Source: Peribacillus sp. FSL P2-0133 (GTDB lineage: Bacteria; Bacillota; Bacilli; Bacillales; DSM-1321). Taken from it: a stretch of DNA of 64,000 bases. This document shows, piece after piece, positions 42,891-50,343 of the stretch (positions within the stretch are counted from its first letter, which is position 1; each line of letters opens with the position of its first letter). The notes under the pieces were generated by a model. It had not been told where the DNA came from. It saw nothing but the letters and a program-made list of their open reading frames with translations, and made no database searches. Location of the stretch: positions 1,858,001 to 1,922,000 of the forward strand of contig NZ_CP150254.1 in NCBI RefSeq assembly GCF_037975445.1, read 5' to 3'. The translations under genes were made by a program, and so were the position numbers.

Positions 42891-43208
42891 GTGAATGTTT
42901 CATTGGGTTTATTAATTACACTCATTGGTTTTTTGTGTACGGCAACCGGAGTTGCCCTGGGCTTGTTAACATTTATCCGAAATAGAAAAAATGAAATCAA
43001 AAGCAATGTCAAAAATGATGCTACAGAATCAGCTATCATCAGTACAAAGTTAGACAATATTGGTCAATCATTGGATTCCATTCGAATTGATCTTAAAGCG
43101 AGTGATCAACGTTGGACTACTTTGTCAGGGACAGTTATTCGAATAGATGAAAGCACCAAACAGGCTCATAAACGCATTGATAAAATTGAACATAAAGGAG
43201 AGGGCTGA
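42891..43208 (+). CDS. one-TM lysis accessory protein (XhlA-like)
   Basis: GTG 42891 is chosen because GGGAGGTG lies 6 bases upstream, giving 105 residues. An N-terminal membrane segment (GLLITLIGFLCTATGVALGLL) is followed by a coiled-coil tail (SKLDNIG-like TKLDNIGQSLDSIRIDLKAS, IRIDESTKQAHKRIDKIEH). Proteins of this kind partner the holin in Bacillus phages. Topology is reversed relative to classic XhlA, whose membrane segment is at the C-terminus. Confidence 0.65.
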   Translation: MNVSLGLLITLIGFLCTATGVALGLLTFIRNRKNEIKSNVKNDATESAIISTKLDNIGQSLDSIRIDLKASDQRWTTLSGTVIRIDESTKQAHKRIDKIEHKGEG

Positions 43209-43209
43209 A

Positions 43210-43455
43210 TTGGATAAAACAAAACAATATATAGCTATGATAGGCGGTGTACTGGGTGCACTGCTTTTATTTTTTCAATCACTCGGCTTTCAGTTGGATT
43301 GGTTCAATGAAAATACCATCAATTCATTTATTAATTTTCTTACAGCCTTAGTGCCTCTTGTTTTTGCTTTATATGGAGTATACAAGAATCAATATCTTGT
43401 AACCAAGAAAGCAACGAAACAAGAGAAGGCTTTGAAAGAACAAGGATTAAAATAA
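43210..43455 (+). CDS. phage holin (phi LC3-like)
   Basis: TTG 43210 follows GGAGAGGG. The 81 residues have two membrane helices, YIAMIGGVLGALLLFFQSLG (~7-26) and NFLTALVPLVFALYGVY (~45-61), joined by a short turn with WFNENT. A basic C-terminus (KKATKQEKALKEQG) ends the chain. This is the class II holin layout. It immediately precedes the amidase, as expected for a hole-forming lysis timer. Confidence 0.82.
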   Translation: MDKTKQYIAMIGGVLGALLLFFQSLGFQLDWFNENTINSFINFLTALVPLVFALYGVYKNQYLVTKKATKQEKALKEQGLK

Positions 43456-43503
43456 GCTGCCAATCGGTAGCTTTTTATTTTGCATGAAAAGGAGAGATGG
43501 GAA

Positions 43504-44355
43504 ATGACTAAAGTTTTTATTGATCCGGGGCATGGTGGAAAAGATCCTGGGGCAGTTGGAAACGGGTTAAAAGAAAAGGAATTAACATTAAGAATCGGAA
43601 AAAGGATAAGAGACATTCTAGCCGGGTATGAGAAAGTCACGGTCAAAATGAGTCGTACTGGTGACACTTTTCAATCCTTAACTGATCGTACCAAGGCGGT
43701 AAATAATTGGAGGGCCGATATTTTTTTATCCATCCACATTAATGCTGGTGGTGGCACAGGGTACGAAGATTACATCCATACTTCAGCAAGTGCAAAGGCA
43801 AAGACCTATCAATATATGATTCACACAGAAATTATTAAGCTAATCAATATAAAGGACCGTGGAAAGAAAAAATCTAATTTTCATGTGTTGAGAGAGACAA
43901 AAATGCCAGCCGTCCTGACAGAGTGCGGATTTATTGATTATAAAACGGATGCGGCTCTACTAAAAAAGAGTGCCTTTATTGAAGCATTGGCTCAGGGACA
44001 TGTTAATGGTTTAGTGAAAGCATTTAATTTGAAAAAGAAAATAGCTACTACTAGCGTTGAAACCCGTAGTCATACAATTTTGAAGGGGGATACTTTATAC
44101 TCGATCGCTAAAAAGTATGGAACAACAGTGGACTATTTGAAATCGTTAAATCCTAAGGTGAATCCTAATTCTCTACAGATTGGACAGAAGCTTGTTTTAA
44201 GTGGTTCAACAGTTACCTATCATACAGTTGTGAAAGGTGACACGGTATCTGCTCTTGCTGAGAAATATGGAAGTTCGATTAAAAATATTAAAAGTTGGAA
44301 TGAACTAGGTGACAATAATATGATTTATGCCGGACAATCCCTTCGTGTTATATAA
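43504..44355 (+). CDS. N-acetylmuramoyl-L-alanine amidase with two LysM domains (endolysin)
   Basis: ATG 43504 follows GGAGAGATGGG, giving 283 residues. The Amidase_3 catalytic domain (~1-178) has the zinc motifs VFIDPGHGGKDPGA (His10), LKEKELTL (Glu24), FLSIHINAGG (His) and AVLTECGFID (catalytic Glu). Two LysM repeats follow: HTILKGDTLYSIAKKYGTT (~190-234) and HTVVKGDTVSALAEKYGSS (~239-283). It cuts the bond between MurNAc and L-Ala during lysis. It is intact, unlike the M15 endolysin at 1.7-2.5 kb. Confidence 0.93.
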   Translation: MTKVFIDPGHGGKDPGAVGNGLKEKELTLRIGKRIRDILAGYEKVTVKMSRTGDTFQSLTDRTKAVNNWRADIFLSIHINAGGGTGYEDYIHTSASAKAKTYQYMIHTEIIKLINIKDRGKKKSNFHVLRETKMPAVLTECGFIDYKTDAALLKKSAFIEALAQGHVNGLVKAFNLKKKIATTSVETRSHTILKGDTLYSIAKKYGTTVDYLKSLNPKVNPNSLQIGQKLVLSGSTVTYHTVVKGDTVSALAEKYGSSIKNIKSWNELGDNNMIYAGQSLRVI

Positions 44356-44359
44356 CTAA

Positions 44360-44410
44360 AATCTAAAGAGCATGTTATGAGGATGGTAATATAAATATGC
44401 TCTTTAGATT
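44360..44410. terminator. bidirectional terminator between endolysin and subtilase genes
   Basis: A 14-bp perfect stem AATCTAAAGAGCAT/ATGCTCTTTAGATT with A-rich and T-rich sides separates the convergent genes. Confidence 0.75.
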
Positions 44411-44424
44411 ATTTTTCTGGAATA

Positions 44425-45357
44425 TTAAAAATTAAACAAACCAATTATTTTTTGTATCATTGATTCGTCTTTTCTAATAATTTCTCTAACATTTATTACT
44501 CCATTACCATATTCGAATTCACTTCCAGTGCTTATTGCTGTCTTTTTAAGTGTGTTTTCTATTTCAATATTTGTCATATTTTCTTTTTGAATGAGTAAAC
44601 ATACAACTCCTGCTACATATGCTGCGGCAACGGAAGTACCATTTTCTATTACTATCTCATTCTTCAAGTTGAAACTTGGTAAATTCACTCCTGGGGCCAT
44701 GATATCAATCCCTTGACCTCTGCTAGATTTAAACCATCGTTTATTATCTTCTCCTACTGCACCTACTGCTATAACCTCATTGAATTTTGCAGGATAAATA
44801 ACTGTATCAAGTTTAGAAAGTCCATTATTCCCAACTGCAGAAATAATTGTAATACCCTTTTGGTGAGCTTTTTTTATATATTCATCCATACTTTTAGAAA
44901 ATTTTTGACCGCCTAAACTCATTAAAATAATATCGACATCTTGATTTATAGCCCATTGTATTCCTTTTATAATTGTATCGTAACTTCCTTTTTTCTTACT
45001 GTCTAATACTTTTACTGCATATACATCAGCTTTTGGTGCTATACCATATTTTTTTGAAGCTATAATTCCTGCTAAATAGGTACCATGTCCATTTAAATCT
45101 TGATAATCTTTAGTTTCTTTAGTGAAATTCACTCCACCTTTAATATTTAAAGCATGATTATTTAAATTCACCCCTGAATCAAGAATAGCAATGGATATTC
45201 CTTTTCCGCTGAGCATTTGTTTTTCTTGTAACTGATGTATGCTACTTATCCCTAATACCGGTTCATTCTTACTTGTATTCCTATGACTTACTGTCATAAA
45301 AATGACTAAGCATAGAATCCCTACTATTAAATATTTGCGTTTTTGTTCTTTTCTCAT
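44425..45357 (-). CDS. membrane-anchored subtilisin-family serine protease
   Basis: ATG 45357 follows AGGAGAAG, giving 310 residues. One N-terminal membrane segment (YLIVGILCLVIFMTVS, ~9-24) has no clear signal-peptidase site, so the enzyme may stay anchored. The S8 catalytic triad is Asp60 (SIAILDSGVN), His91 (LNGHGTYLAG) and Ser242 (ENGTSVAAAYVAG), with oxyanion Asn177 (SAVGNNGL). The usual long propeptide is absent. It diverges from the secreted toxin-like gene across a 138-bp AT-rich promoter region. It is encoded beyond the lysis genes, where lysogenic-conversion genes sit. It may process the neighbouring secreted protein (inference). Confidence 0.88.
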   Translation of the reverse strand: MRKEQKRKYLIVGILCLVIFMTVSHRNTSKNEPVLGISSIHQLQEKQMLSGKGISIAILDSGVNLNNHALNIKGGVNFTKETKDYQDLNGHGTYLAGIIASKKYGIAPKADVYAVKVLDSKKKGSYDTIIKGIQWAINQDVDIILMSLGGQKFSKSMDEYIKKAHQKGITIISAVGNNGLSKLDTVIYPAKFNEVIAVGAVGEDNKRWFKSSRGQGIDIMAPGVNLPSFNLKNEIVIENGTSVAAAYVAGVVCLLIQKENMTNIEIENTLKKTAISTGSEFEYGNGVINVREIIRKDESMIQKIIGLFNF

Positions 45358-45495
45358 AAATACTTCTCCTATCATAAATATCATTCAAATAAAATAATAG
45401 TATAAAAAGTATAAAGATGTAAAATATTGATATATTTTAATATTATGGTAATATAAAAGAGTTATTTCCAAAAATATTGAAAGTAGGGATTTATT

Positions 45496-46176
45496 TTGAA
45501 GAATAGGATTATTATCCTAATTACAGCAATTATGCTTTTTAGTGTAATAGGACCAGTATTTACAGGACAGGTTGAAGCAGATCAATTAACAGAGTTACAA
45601 AACAATACGAATTTAACCGACAAAGAACTTTTAGAGTTTAATGTTGAAGATGTTATTGATGATAAAGAACTAATAAATGATATAAACGATGTCAATTTAG
45701 ATTTGACTGAGCAAGAAGTAAAAGAACTAGAGGAGAAAATTCTAAACTTAGATTCAAATGAATTGTTGTTAGATGAGGAATCATTAGCTTATCGTGATAC
45801 TATAAATCCTGATATAGACGTTCAGGCTCTTATTCGAGATGAGGAAGAAATTAATACAGAATCATTTGAAAATGAAAGCGCTGAAGTTGAAGGTCAAGTT
45901 GGCGCTGTTGTTGTGCGTGGATTAATTTCTGCTGTTAGTTTTCTATTAAAAAAAGCTAATAAGCCATTAAAAGCAACTTGGCATTTAGCTGAGCGTATGC
46001 ACGAAAGGGGAGTTTCTCCAGTACAAGTATTTAATGCAGTAACAAAAGGCAAAAAATATTACGATCCAAAATATGAATCAACCGTTTATTATTATAAGGG
46101 TGTAGCAGTAGCGAAAAAAGGAAACTCATTAACCACAACTTATAAATCAGAAAAACCAAAATCAAGGTGGAAGTAG
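45496..46176 (+). CDS. secreted toxin-like protein with C-terminal DUF4258/RNase-like domain
   Basis: The TTG-started frame (AGTAGGGA upstream) has 226 residues. A signal peptide (IIILITAIMLFSVIGPVFTG, cut near QVEA) is followed by a strongly acidic region (~30-120, many Asp/Glu/Asn, LTDKELLEFNVEDVIDD) and a hydrophobic patch (VVVRGLISAVSFLLKK). The basic C-terminal ~65 residues are WHLAERMHERGVSPVQVFNA, GKKYYDPKYESTVYYYKG, VAVAKKG and a Lys/Arg tail. That end resembles DUF4258-type and related small RNase toxins (H-x-ERMxERG, YY..G). The layout recalls putative secreted toxins of Firmicutes (SAR2788-like). The acidic part may be a pro-region keeping the basic domain inactive. Activity is inferred. 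Confidence 0.6.
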   Translation: MKNRIIILITAIMLFSVIGPVFTGQVEADQLTELQNNTNLTDKELLEFNVEDVIDDKELINDINDVNLDLTEQEVKELEEKILNLDSNELLLDEESLAYRDTINPDIDVQALIRDEEEINTESFENESAEVEGQVGAVVVRGLISAVSFLLKKANKPLKATWHLAERMHERGVSPVQVFNAVTKGKKYYDPKYESTVYYYKGVAVAKKGNSLTTTYKSEKPKSRWK

Positions 46177-46185
46177 GGATAAAAA

Positions 46186-46578
46186 ATGGAATCTAGAATT
46201 ACATTTGACAAAGAAGCAGAGTTAGCCTATTTATATACCTTACCTTCTTCAGTACAGTATAAGATTAAGTCTACTGATGAATTAGAAGTAAATGAATATT
46301 TAGAGTTAGATATTGACGAAGATGGTAGAATAGTAGGAATAGAGTTTTTTGGACCAATAACTTCAAAGTTATCTAAAATGGTTGGAAGTAAGAAAATTTA
46401 TAGGGAAAATGAAGAGAAATTTTCATTCCGTTTAACTGAAGAAGATATAAAAAGTAAGTTTAACTATAATGGAATTGACTTTTGTTTTGCGGACGATGAT
46501 TATAAAGAGTTTGTAGGTTTTGATGTAGTTGATATAAAAAAGTACAATGAGGAATTTTTGAAAATTATTACAGAATAA
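46186..46578 (+). CDS. candidate immunity protein with DUF2283-like domain
   Basis: The gene starts 9 bp after the toxin-like gene (AGTAGGGAT as ribosome binding site). It has 130 residues, is cytosolic and acidic. The N-terminal ~60 residues have the DUF2283 pattern: ITFDKEAELAYLYTLPSS, then YLELDIDEDGRIVGIEFFGP. A second part follows (EKFSFRLTEEDIKSKFNYNG). DUF2283 genes are often found beside DUF4258 genes as two-gene modules. The order secreted basic effector then acidic cytosolic partner fits toxin-immunity. Not experimentally supported here. Confidence 0.6.
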   Translation: MESRITFDKEAELAYLYTLPSSVQYKIKSTDELEVNEYLELDIDEDGRIVGIEFFGPITSKLSKMVGSKKIYRENEEKFSFRLTEEDIKSKFNYNGIDFCFADDDYKEFVGFDVVDIKKYNEEFLKIITE

Positions 46579-46602
46579 TTCTCAAACATGAAGTCCTGAT
46601 TG

Positions 46603-46640
46603 AAAAAGCCCTTCTCTAAATTGAGAGGGGCCTATTTTTT
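46603..46640. terminator. bidirectional terminator after the toxin/immunity pair
   Basis: AAAAAGCCC-TTCTC-taaatt-GAGAG-GGGCC-TATTTTTT lies between the convergent genes and overlaps the 3' end of the minus-strand one. Confidence 0.65.
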
Positions 46641-46886
46641 GTATTGATTTGATCTAAGCTTATTAACCAACTCCGTAATGTCATTATCTTCATAAATGAC
46701 TTGATCTACCCTAAAATCCTCATTATCAGCAAAGCTAATTTTAATCTGCTGAATCCATTCATATGCTACAACTGCAGCTGTCCAATCTTGATCTTTTTTA
46801 TAGTCTGAGTTGGTGACAGGGAAGCTTCCACTTTGTAAAAAATTTGTTCCCTTTGCATGCAAGTAAACCTTTATATTAATGTTCAT
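46632..46886 (-). CDS. small conserved protein of unknown function
   Basis: This 84-residue protein starts MNINIKVYLHAKGTNFLQSG. It continues with an acidic/aromatic middle (WTAAVVAYEWIQQIKISFAD) and a helical end (DNDITELVNKLRS). A truncated relative, only the first ~24 codons, lies at 6160-6282 in the spore-gene region. A phage or host origin is unclear; it marks the right margin of the prophage. GAAAAGAGCAAA upstream gives only a weak ribosome binding site. Confidence 0.6.
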   Translation of the reverse strand: MNINIKVYLHAKGTNFLQSGSFPVTNSDYKKDQDWTAAVVAYEWIQQIKISFADNEDFRVDQVIYEDNDITELVNKLRSNQYKK

Positions 46887-46961
46887 TCATTTTGCTCTTT
46901 TCGGTTTAGTAATTAATAAATATATTTTATATCAATTTACTCAAAATAAGTAAGTTTATTT

Positions 46962-46995
46962 TGCCCACCAACTTGCCCACCATTTGCCCACCACT
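46962..46995. repeat. three direct TGCCCACCA repeats
   Basis: TGCCCACCA occurs at 46962, 46974 and 46985, spaced 12 and 11 bp, each followed by AC/T or TT. It sits at the right margin of the prophage. It may be the degenerate end of an integrase gene (minus strand would read KWWASWWAK then stop), part of an attachment region, or a protein-binding array. Confidence 0.4.
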
Positions 46996-47201
46996 TCATG
47001 ATATTTAACTATTAATAATGAAGTATCTATATTTGAAAAAGCTATTAAACAGGCATTTGTGAGGTTTTATGATGCCTGATTATGCTAGGAAGTTTGTTCC
47101 GTACACAAGTTCACCGATGGGAATGCGAACAATAAATATCTCAAACCCTTGGCAAATTTGGCTTTGTTAAGTAGTATTGTTGTTTTTCAGGTATAAAATA
47201 T

Positions 47202-47233
47202 GGGAACGTCCGATTTGGACGTTCCCGTTCTTA
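47202..47233 (-). terminator. terminator-like hairpin near the DinB gene
   Basis: GGGAACGTCC-gattt-GGACGTTCCC followed by GTTCTT; it lies 50 bp beyond the DinB stop. Confidence 0.6.
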
Positions 47234-47285
47234 TTCCATTAAAGCCCCCCTATAATGGAATAACTGTAAAGCTAATGAAGCTTTT

Positions 47286-47777
47286 TTAAAAGCTTCGTTT
47301 CGCTGCCCAAGCACCTTGCATTTTACTTAGGAATACAATTTGCCCAATATGATAGGCGTCGTGCATTGCTAAACTCTTCAGTTCAAGCACTAATGAATTA
47401 TCTCCTGGAATCTGTCTATACAAATCTTCATGTTCTGATTTTGCTAGTATTTTTCCAAGTTCACGATGAACATAAAAGTATTCTTGTTTTGTTTCCTTCC
47501 AATTTTCTAACGTCTCAGTTGGTAATCGAAATGTAGAGTCATTATTTTCTGCCTGTGGTTCATTCGCTGTTTCACCAAGAAATCGCATCAGATATCTCTT
47601 TTCAAAGAAAAGTAAATGACAAACTAATTCCCAAATGGAATTCATTGCCCCATCAGCTGGTTTCCAAATTGCCTGTTCAAAAGTGATGTCCTCTAGCACT
47701 TTTTCAAGTGGTGGAAACCAGTCTTCTTCATCTAAGCAGCTTGCCCATTGTTGTAACAAAAGTGTCTTTACATCCAT
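47286..47777 (-). CDS. DinB-family protein (putative metal-dependent hydrolase/transferase fold)
   Basis: This 163-residue four-helix DinB/YfiT-like protein has the first metal His in SIWELVCHLLFFEKRYL (~50) and the closing pair in LAMHDAYHIGQIVFL (~138-142), the normal three-His site. The family includes bacillithiol- or mycothiol-dependent transferases, and Firmicute members often use bacillithiol. The specific substrate is unknown. GGAGGG precedes the ATG. It lies inside cassette 4, so it may be cargo. A palindromic GGAACG/CGTTCC patch (about 47895-47925) lies upstream. Confidence 0.8.
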   Translation of the reverse strand: MDVKTLLLQQWASCLDEEDWFPPLEKVLEDITFEQAIWKPADGAMNSIWELVCHLLFFEKRYLMRFLGETANEPQAENNDSTFRLPTETLENWKETKQEYFYVHRELGKILAKSEHEDLYRQIPGDNSLVLELKSLAMHDAYHIGQIVFLSKMQGAWAAKRSF

Positions 47778-48228
47778 TTTCTATTCCCTCCAATTTAATC
47801 CCTTTAATAGATATCCTTTGGTCAAAATTCATTTGCGGCGTGTTATAAATAGCTCACTAATTAAGGTGTCATGCCAATTCCTTGTTCAATTAAACTGGCC
47901 CTTTAACGGAACAAGGAACGTTCCGTTATTTGGAAAATTCTGATAACCTTAGTTTATCATAAGTTGTGTTAACTGAGAAAGAACAACTGTCTAAAACCAT
48001 TTTGGTTATCGTAAAGTTATCTTTTATGGGCATAATTCATGTATTTTGAATATCCATATACACTTTTTTCTTTGAGTTCTTTGACACATGAGCATAGACA
48101 TCGGCTTTCGTTTGTTAAGATAATCAACAAGGGCTTGAAGGAATTGTCCAGAAGAAGTTTTATTTAGAAGGACGTTGAATTAGTAATCAAATATATTGAA
48201 AAAAATATATAGAAGGGAACAAAAACTA

Positions 48229-48766
48229 ATGAAATACGAATGGAGAAAACAAGAAAAGAATTTATATATTCCAAAACGAAAATCTGGACTTGTAACAATT
48301 CCAGAACAGAATTTTTTTTTGATAAAGGGAAAAGGAAATCCAAATGAACATGAATTCGCTGAAAAGTCCATTAGAAGGAATTTGGGATTTAACAGAAGAG
48401 GGAAAGAAATTAGATACATTGAATAAAGATGAATTATTATTTACTATCATGATTAGACAACCAGATTTTGTAACAAAGGAAATAGTAGAGTGGGCATTTG
48501 AAAATGTAGAAAAAAAGAAACCACATCCATTTTTAAATGATGTAAAGTTCGGTACATTTCAAGATGGTTTATCTGTCCAAATGCTTCATGTAGGTCCATA
48601 TGATGATGAACCTCAAAGTTTTAAATTAATGAATGAATTCATAAAAAATAATAATCTTGAAAGAACTTCATTACAACATAGAGAAATATATCTTTCAGAT
48701 TTTAGAAAAGTTGAACCTGCAAAATTAAAAACCGTTTTGAGATATAAGGTTAAGCCAATTGAATAG
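48229..48766 (+). pseudogene. GyrI-like small-molecule-binding protein with internal deletion
   Basis: Frame one from ATG 48229 reads MKYEWRKQEKNLYIPKRK then IPEQNFFLIKGKGNPNEHEF. Around 48362-48366 the text jumps to another frame, continuing PLEGIWDLTEEGKKLDTLNK and ending at 48766. The segment normally between (YAVRM...YTVYP-type text of GyrI-like proteins) is absent, so tens of bases were deleted with loss of frame. The remainder (FGTFQDGLSVQMLHVGPYDD) is well preserved, so the lesion seems recent. Confidence 0.7.
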
Positions 48767-48880
48767 CATAATCACTTAACTCCTAACATGAATTCAATAT
48801 TTAATGTAGCAAAGATGTTAAGTAGTGTACTTAAAGTTACAGTTGCATCCATAGGATGCAATAAAGGAGACCATAAAAAA

Positions 48881-48975
48881 TGAAGTGAATCCAAAAAGTT
48901 AGACACCACCGCTTGGGGGGACCTCTTAGAAACGGGGGATAGCTGAAGATCGGAGCTGCCTTAAAGGCAGCCTTT
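48881..48975 (+). mobile_element. IS3-family end remnant
   Basis: TGAAGTGAATCCAAAAAGTT followed by AGACACC resembles the terminal repeat of IS150-group IS3 elements (TGAACTG..CCAAAAAGTTAGACA). A GCTGCC/GGCAGC hairpin with T tract (48955-48976) follows. No transposase reading frame is attached here. It cuts off the right end of cassette 4. Confidence 0.45.
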
Positions 48976-49084
48976 TTCTTATGCAACCATGGCAGTTTTG
49001 TGGGATAAGGATTCACACTTGCTCACGAATTAGAAAATGCATTTTTCTCATCTCCTATGGCTTACAGTGGAAAAGAAGCACCGC

Positions 49085-49262
49085 CATTGGTGATCAGGAC
49101 AGGTTAGTGCCCGTGGGAAATGCCCGACGCTTCACGGAGCACCTGAGTGATTCCTCATCTAATCCTGTTGTTTATGCCTAACTTCCTGGTGCTGAGCATA
49201 ATTATGATTTGTATCACTCCATACGTACCGAAGCAGTCATGCATGGCATTGATGCCTTTTGA
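49085..49262 (+). pseudogene. 3' remnant of an alpha/beta hydrolase
   Basis: The frame reads GDQDRLVPVGNARRFTEHLS and NPVVYA, then TAA, then LPGAEHNYDLYHSIRTEAV to TGA 49262. The first motif holds the catalytic Asp and GAEHNYD the catalytic His of esterase/lipase hydrolases. The stop replaces an expected Glu codon. Upstream text (about 49040-49080, SPMAYSGKEAPP) is in another frame. The gene is a decayed fragment; its style resembles actinobacterial lipases, but that is a weak impression. Confidence 0.55.
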
Positions 49263-49282
49263 AATCTCATTTGAACATGCAG

Positions 49283-50185
49283 TTAGCTTTTCTCTGATAC
49301 AGCTCCGTTTTTTGATACGGGAGCATTTTTGCCTAATATAACAGAAAAGACAACAATCACTGCTATTACAAGAGTGAAAATTGTGATGGATTCATCTAGA
49401 AATACTGTTGCAAATAGAATCATCAAAAATGGTTGTAAATATTGAATCTGACTAACTCTTGCTATCCCGCCCATAGCCATTCCGCTATACCAAGCAACAT
49501 ATGCTAGAAATTGACTAACCACTGCGAGATAAATAAAACTAATCCAAGCATGTATTGGGGCATGAAGCATTTCAGTTGTCAGGTTTAGCCCAACTGGAAT
49601 AATGAAAAATGGAGCACCGATCATAATTGCCCAAGCAATCACTTGCCAGCTACCTAATTCTTTCGCTAATTCTCCCCCTTCTGCGTAACTAAGTCCCAGA
49701 ATGACCACTGCTGCCAGTAAAGCTAAATCGGCAATTTGCAATTGGCCGAATCCAAGATGAAGTGCATACATAATTACCGCTAAAGAGCTGATCATACTTG
49801 AAATCCAGAATTTGAGAGATGGGATTTCACCTGCCCTAAATATAGCAAATCCGGCTGTCGCTAACGGCAACAGAGCTAATTCCACAGCTCCATGCGAAAC
49901 AGGCAAGGATTCCATTGCCCACGAAGTGAGGAGAGGAAATCCTAAAACTGCACCAAAAGCAACAATGAGTAGACGTTTAAATTGACGAAGAGAAGGTAGT
50001 TTTTCCTTACGAACAATTAGTACCACGGCTACTAAAATAGCGGCTACGACTGTTCTTCCTAAACCAACGATCGCAGTTCCAAAATATTCTACTGCAATAC
50101 TTGTAGAAGGGAGTGTTAAGCTAAAACAAATGACCCCCACTAATCCCAAAAATAATCCGAATTTTTCTCTTTTTTCTCCCTGCAT
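49283..50185 (-). CDS. EamA-family (DMT) transporter
   Basis: This 300-residue membrane protein has ten predicted helices in two EamA repeats. The first repeat starts LGLVGVICFSLTLPSTSIAV with the typical FG...GLGRTVVAA turn. The second is from ~150, with ISFIYLAVVSQFLAYVAWYS and QYLQPFLMILFATVFLDE, the hallmark end motif. Members export amino acids, metabolites or drugs; the substrate is unknown. It diverges from a MocR regulator, which very probably controls it through the GTACC repeats between them. A poor upstream ribosome binding site (GGGGGTCAG) is visible. Confidence 0.88.
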   Translation of the reverse strand: MQGEKREKFGLFLGLVGVICFSLTLPSTSIAVEYFGTAIVGLGRTVVAAILVAVVLIVRKEKLPSLRQFKRLLIVAFGAVLGFPLLTSWAMESLPVSHGAVELALLPLATAGFAIFRAGEIPSLKFWISSMISSLAVIMYALHLGFGQLQIADLALLAAVVILGLSYAEGGELAKELGSWQVIAWAIMIGAPFFIIPVGLNLTTEMLHAPIHAWISFIYLAVVSQFLAYVAWYSGMAMGGIARVSQIQYLQPFLMILFATVFLDESITIFTLVIAVIVVFSVILGKNAPVSKNGAVSEKS

Positions 50186-50210
50186 CTTTTCTGACCCCCA
50201 TTTTTACTTT

Positions 50211-50323
50211 GTACCACATCTGTACCGTTTTTTTCTTATCTTAAAAACAGTTTTGATATAATTAACATACTATGAGTACATTCAATAAAAATAAACCAAT
50301 TTTTTACCTATCTGTCCTGGTAC
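50211..50323. promoter_or_regulatory. MocR-type operator region between the transporter and regulator genes
   Basis: GTACC occurs at 50211 and 50222, two direct copies 11 bp apart (one helical turn). An inverted copy, GGTAC in CTGGTACAG, lies at 50319-50323, just before the MocR gene. MocR regulators typically bind spaced direct repeats in divergent promoters. Confidence 0.5.
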
Positions 50324-50343
50324 AGTTGGAGGGGGATCATTAA

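Larger units (their letters stand above)
47160..48880 (+). mobile_element. mobile cassette 4, right end truncated
   Basis: GGCTTTGTTAAG (47160) followed by TATTGTTGTTTTTC matches the left end of cassette 2 at about 26 of 32 positions. At 48849-48880 the sequence CCATAGGATGC, ATAAAGGAGACCATAAAAA equals the inner right end of cassette 3, but the hairpin half and terminal repeat are missing. IS3-like end sequence follows instead. Cargo between these points is a DinB-family gene and a broken GyrI-like gene. The pairing of the two ends as one element is inferred. Confidence 0.55.

Noticed and set aside
45496-46176. Reading the secreted protein as an LXG polymorphic toxin or bacteriocin with double-Gly leader
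   Set aside because: No LXG domain and no GG processing site. The N-terminus is an ordinary signal peptide.
46962-46995. CRISPR-like array
   Set aside because: Only three 9-bp units with 2-3 bp spacers. There are no spacers of CRISPR length and no cas genes.
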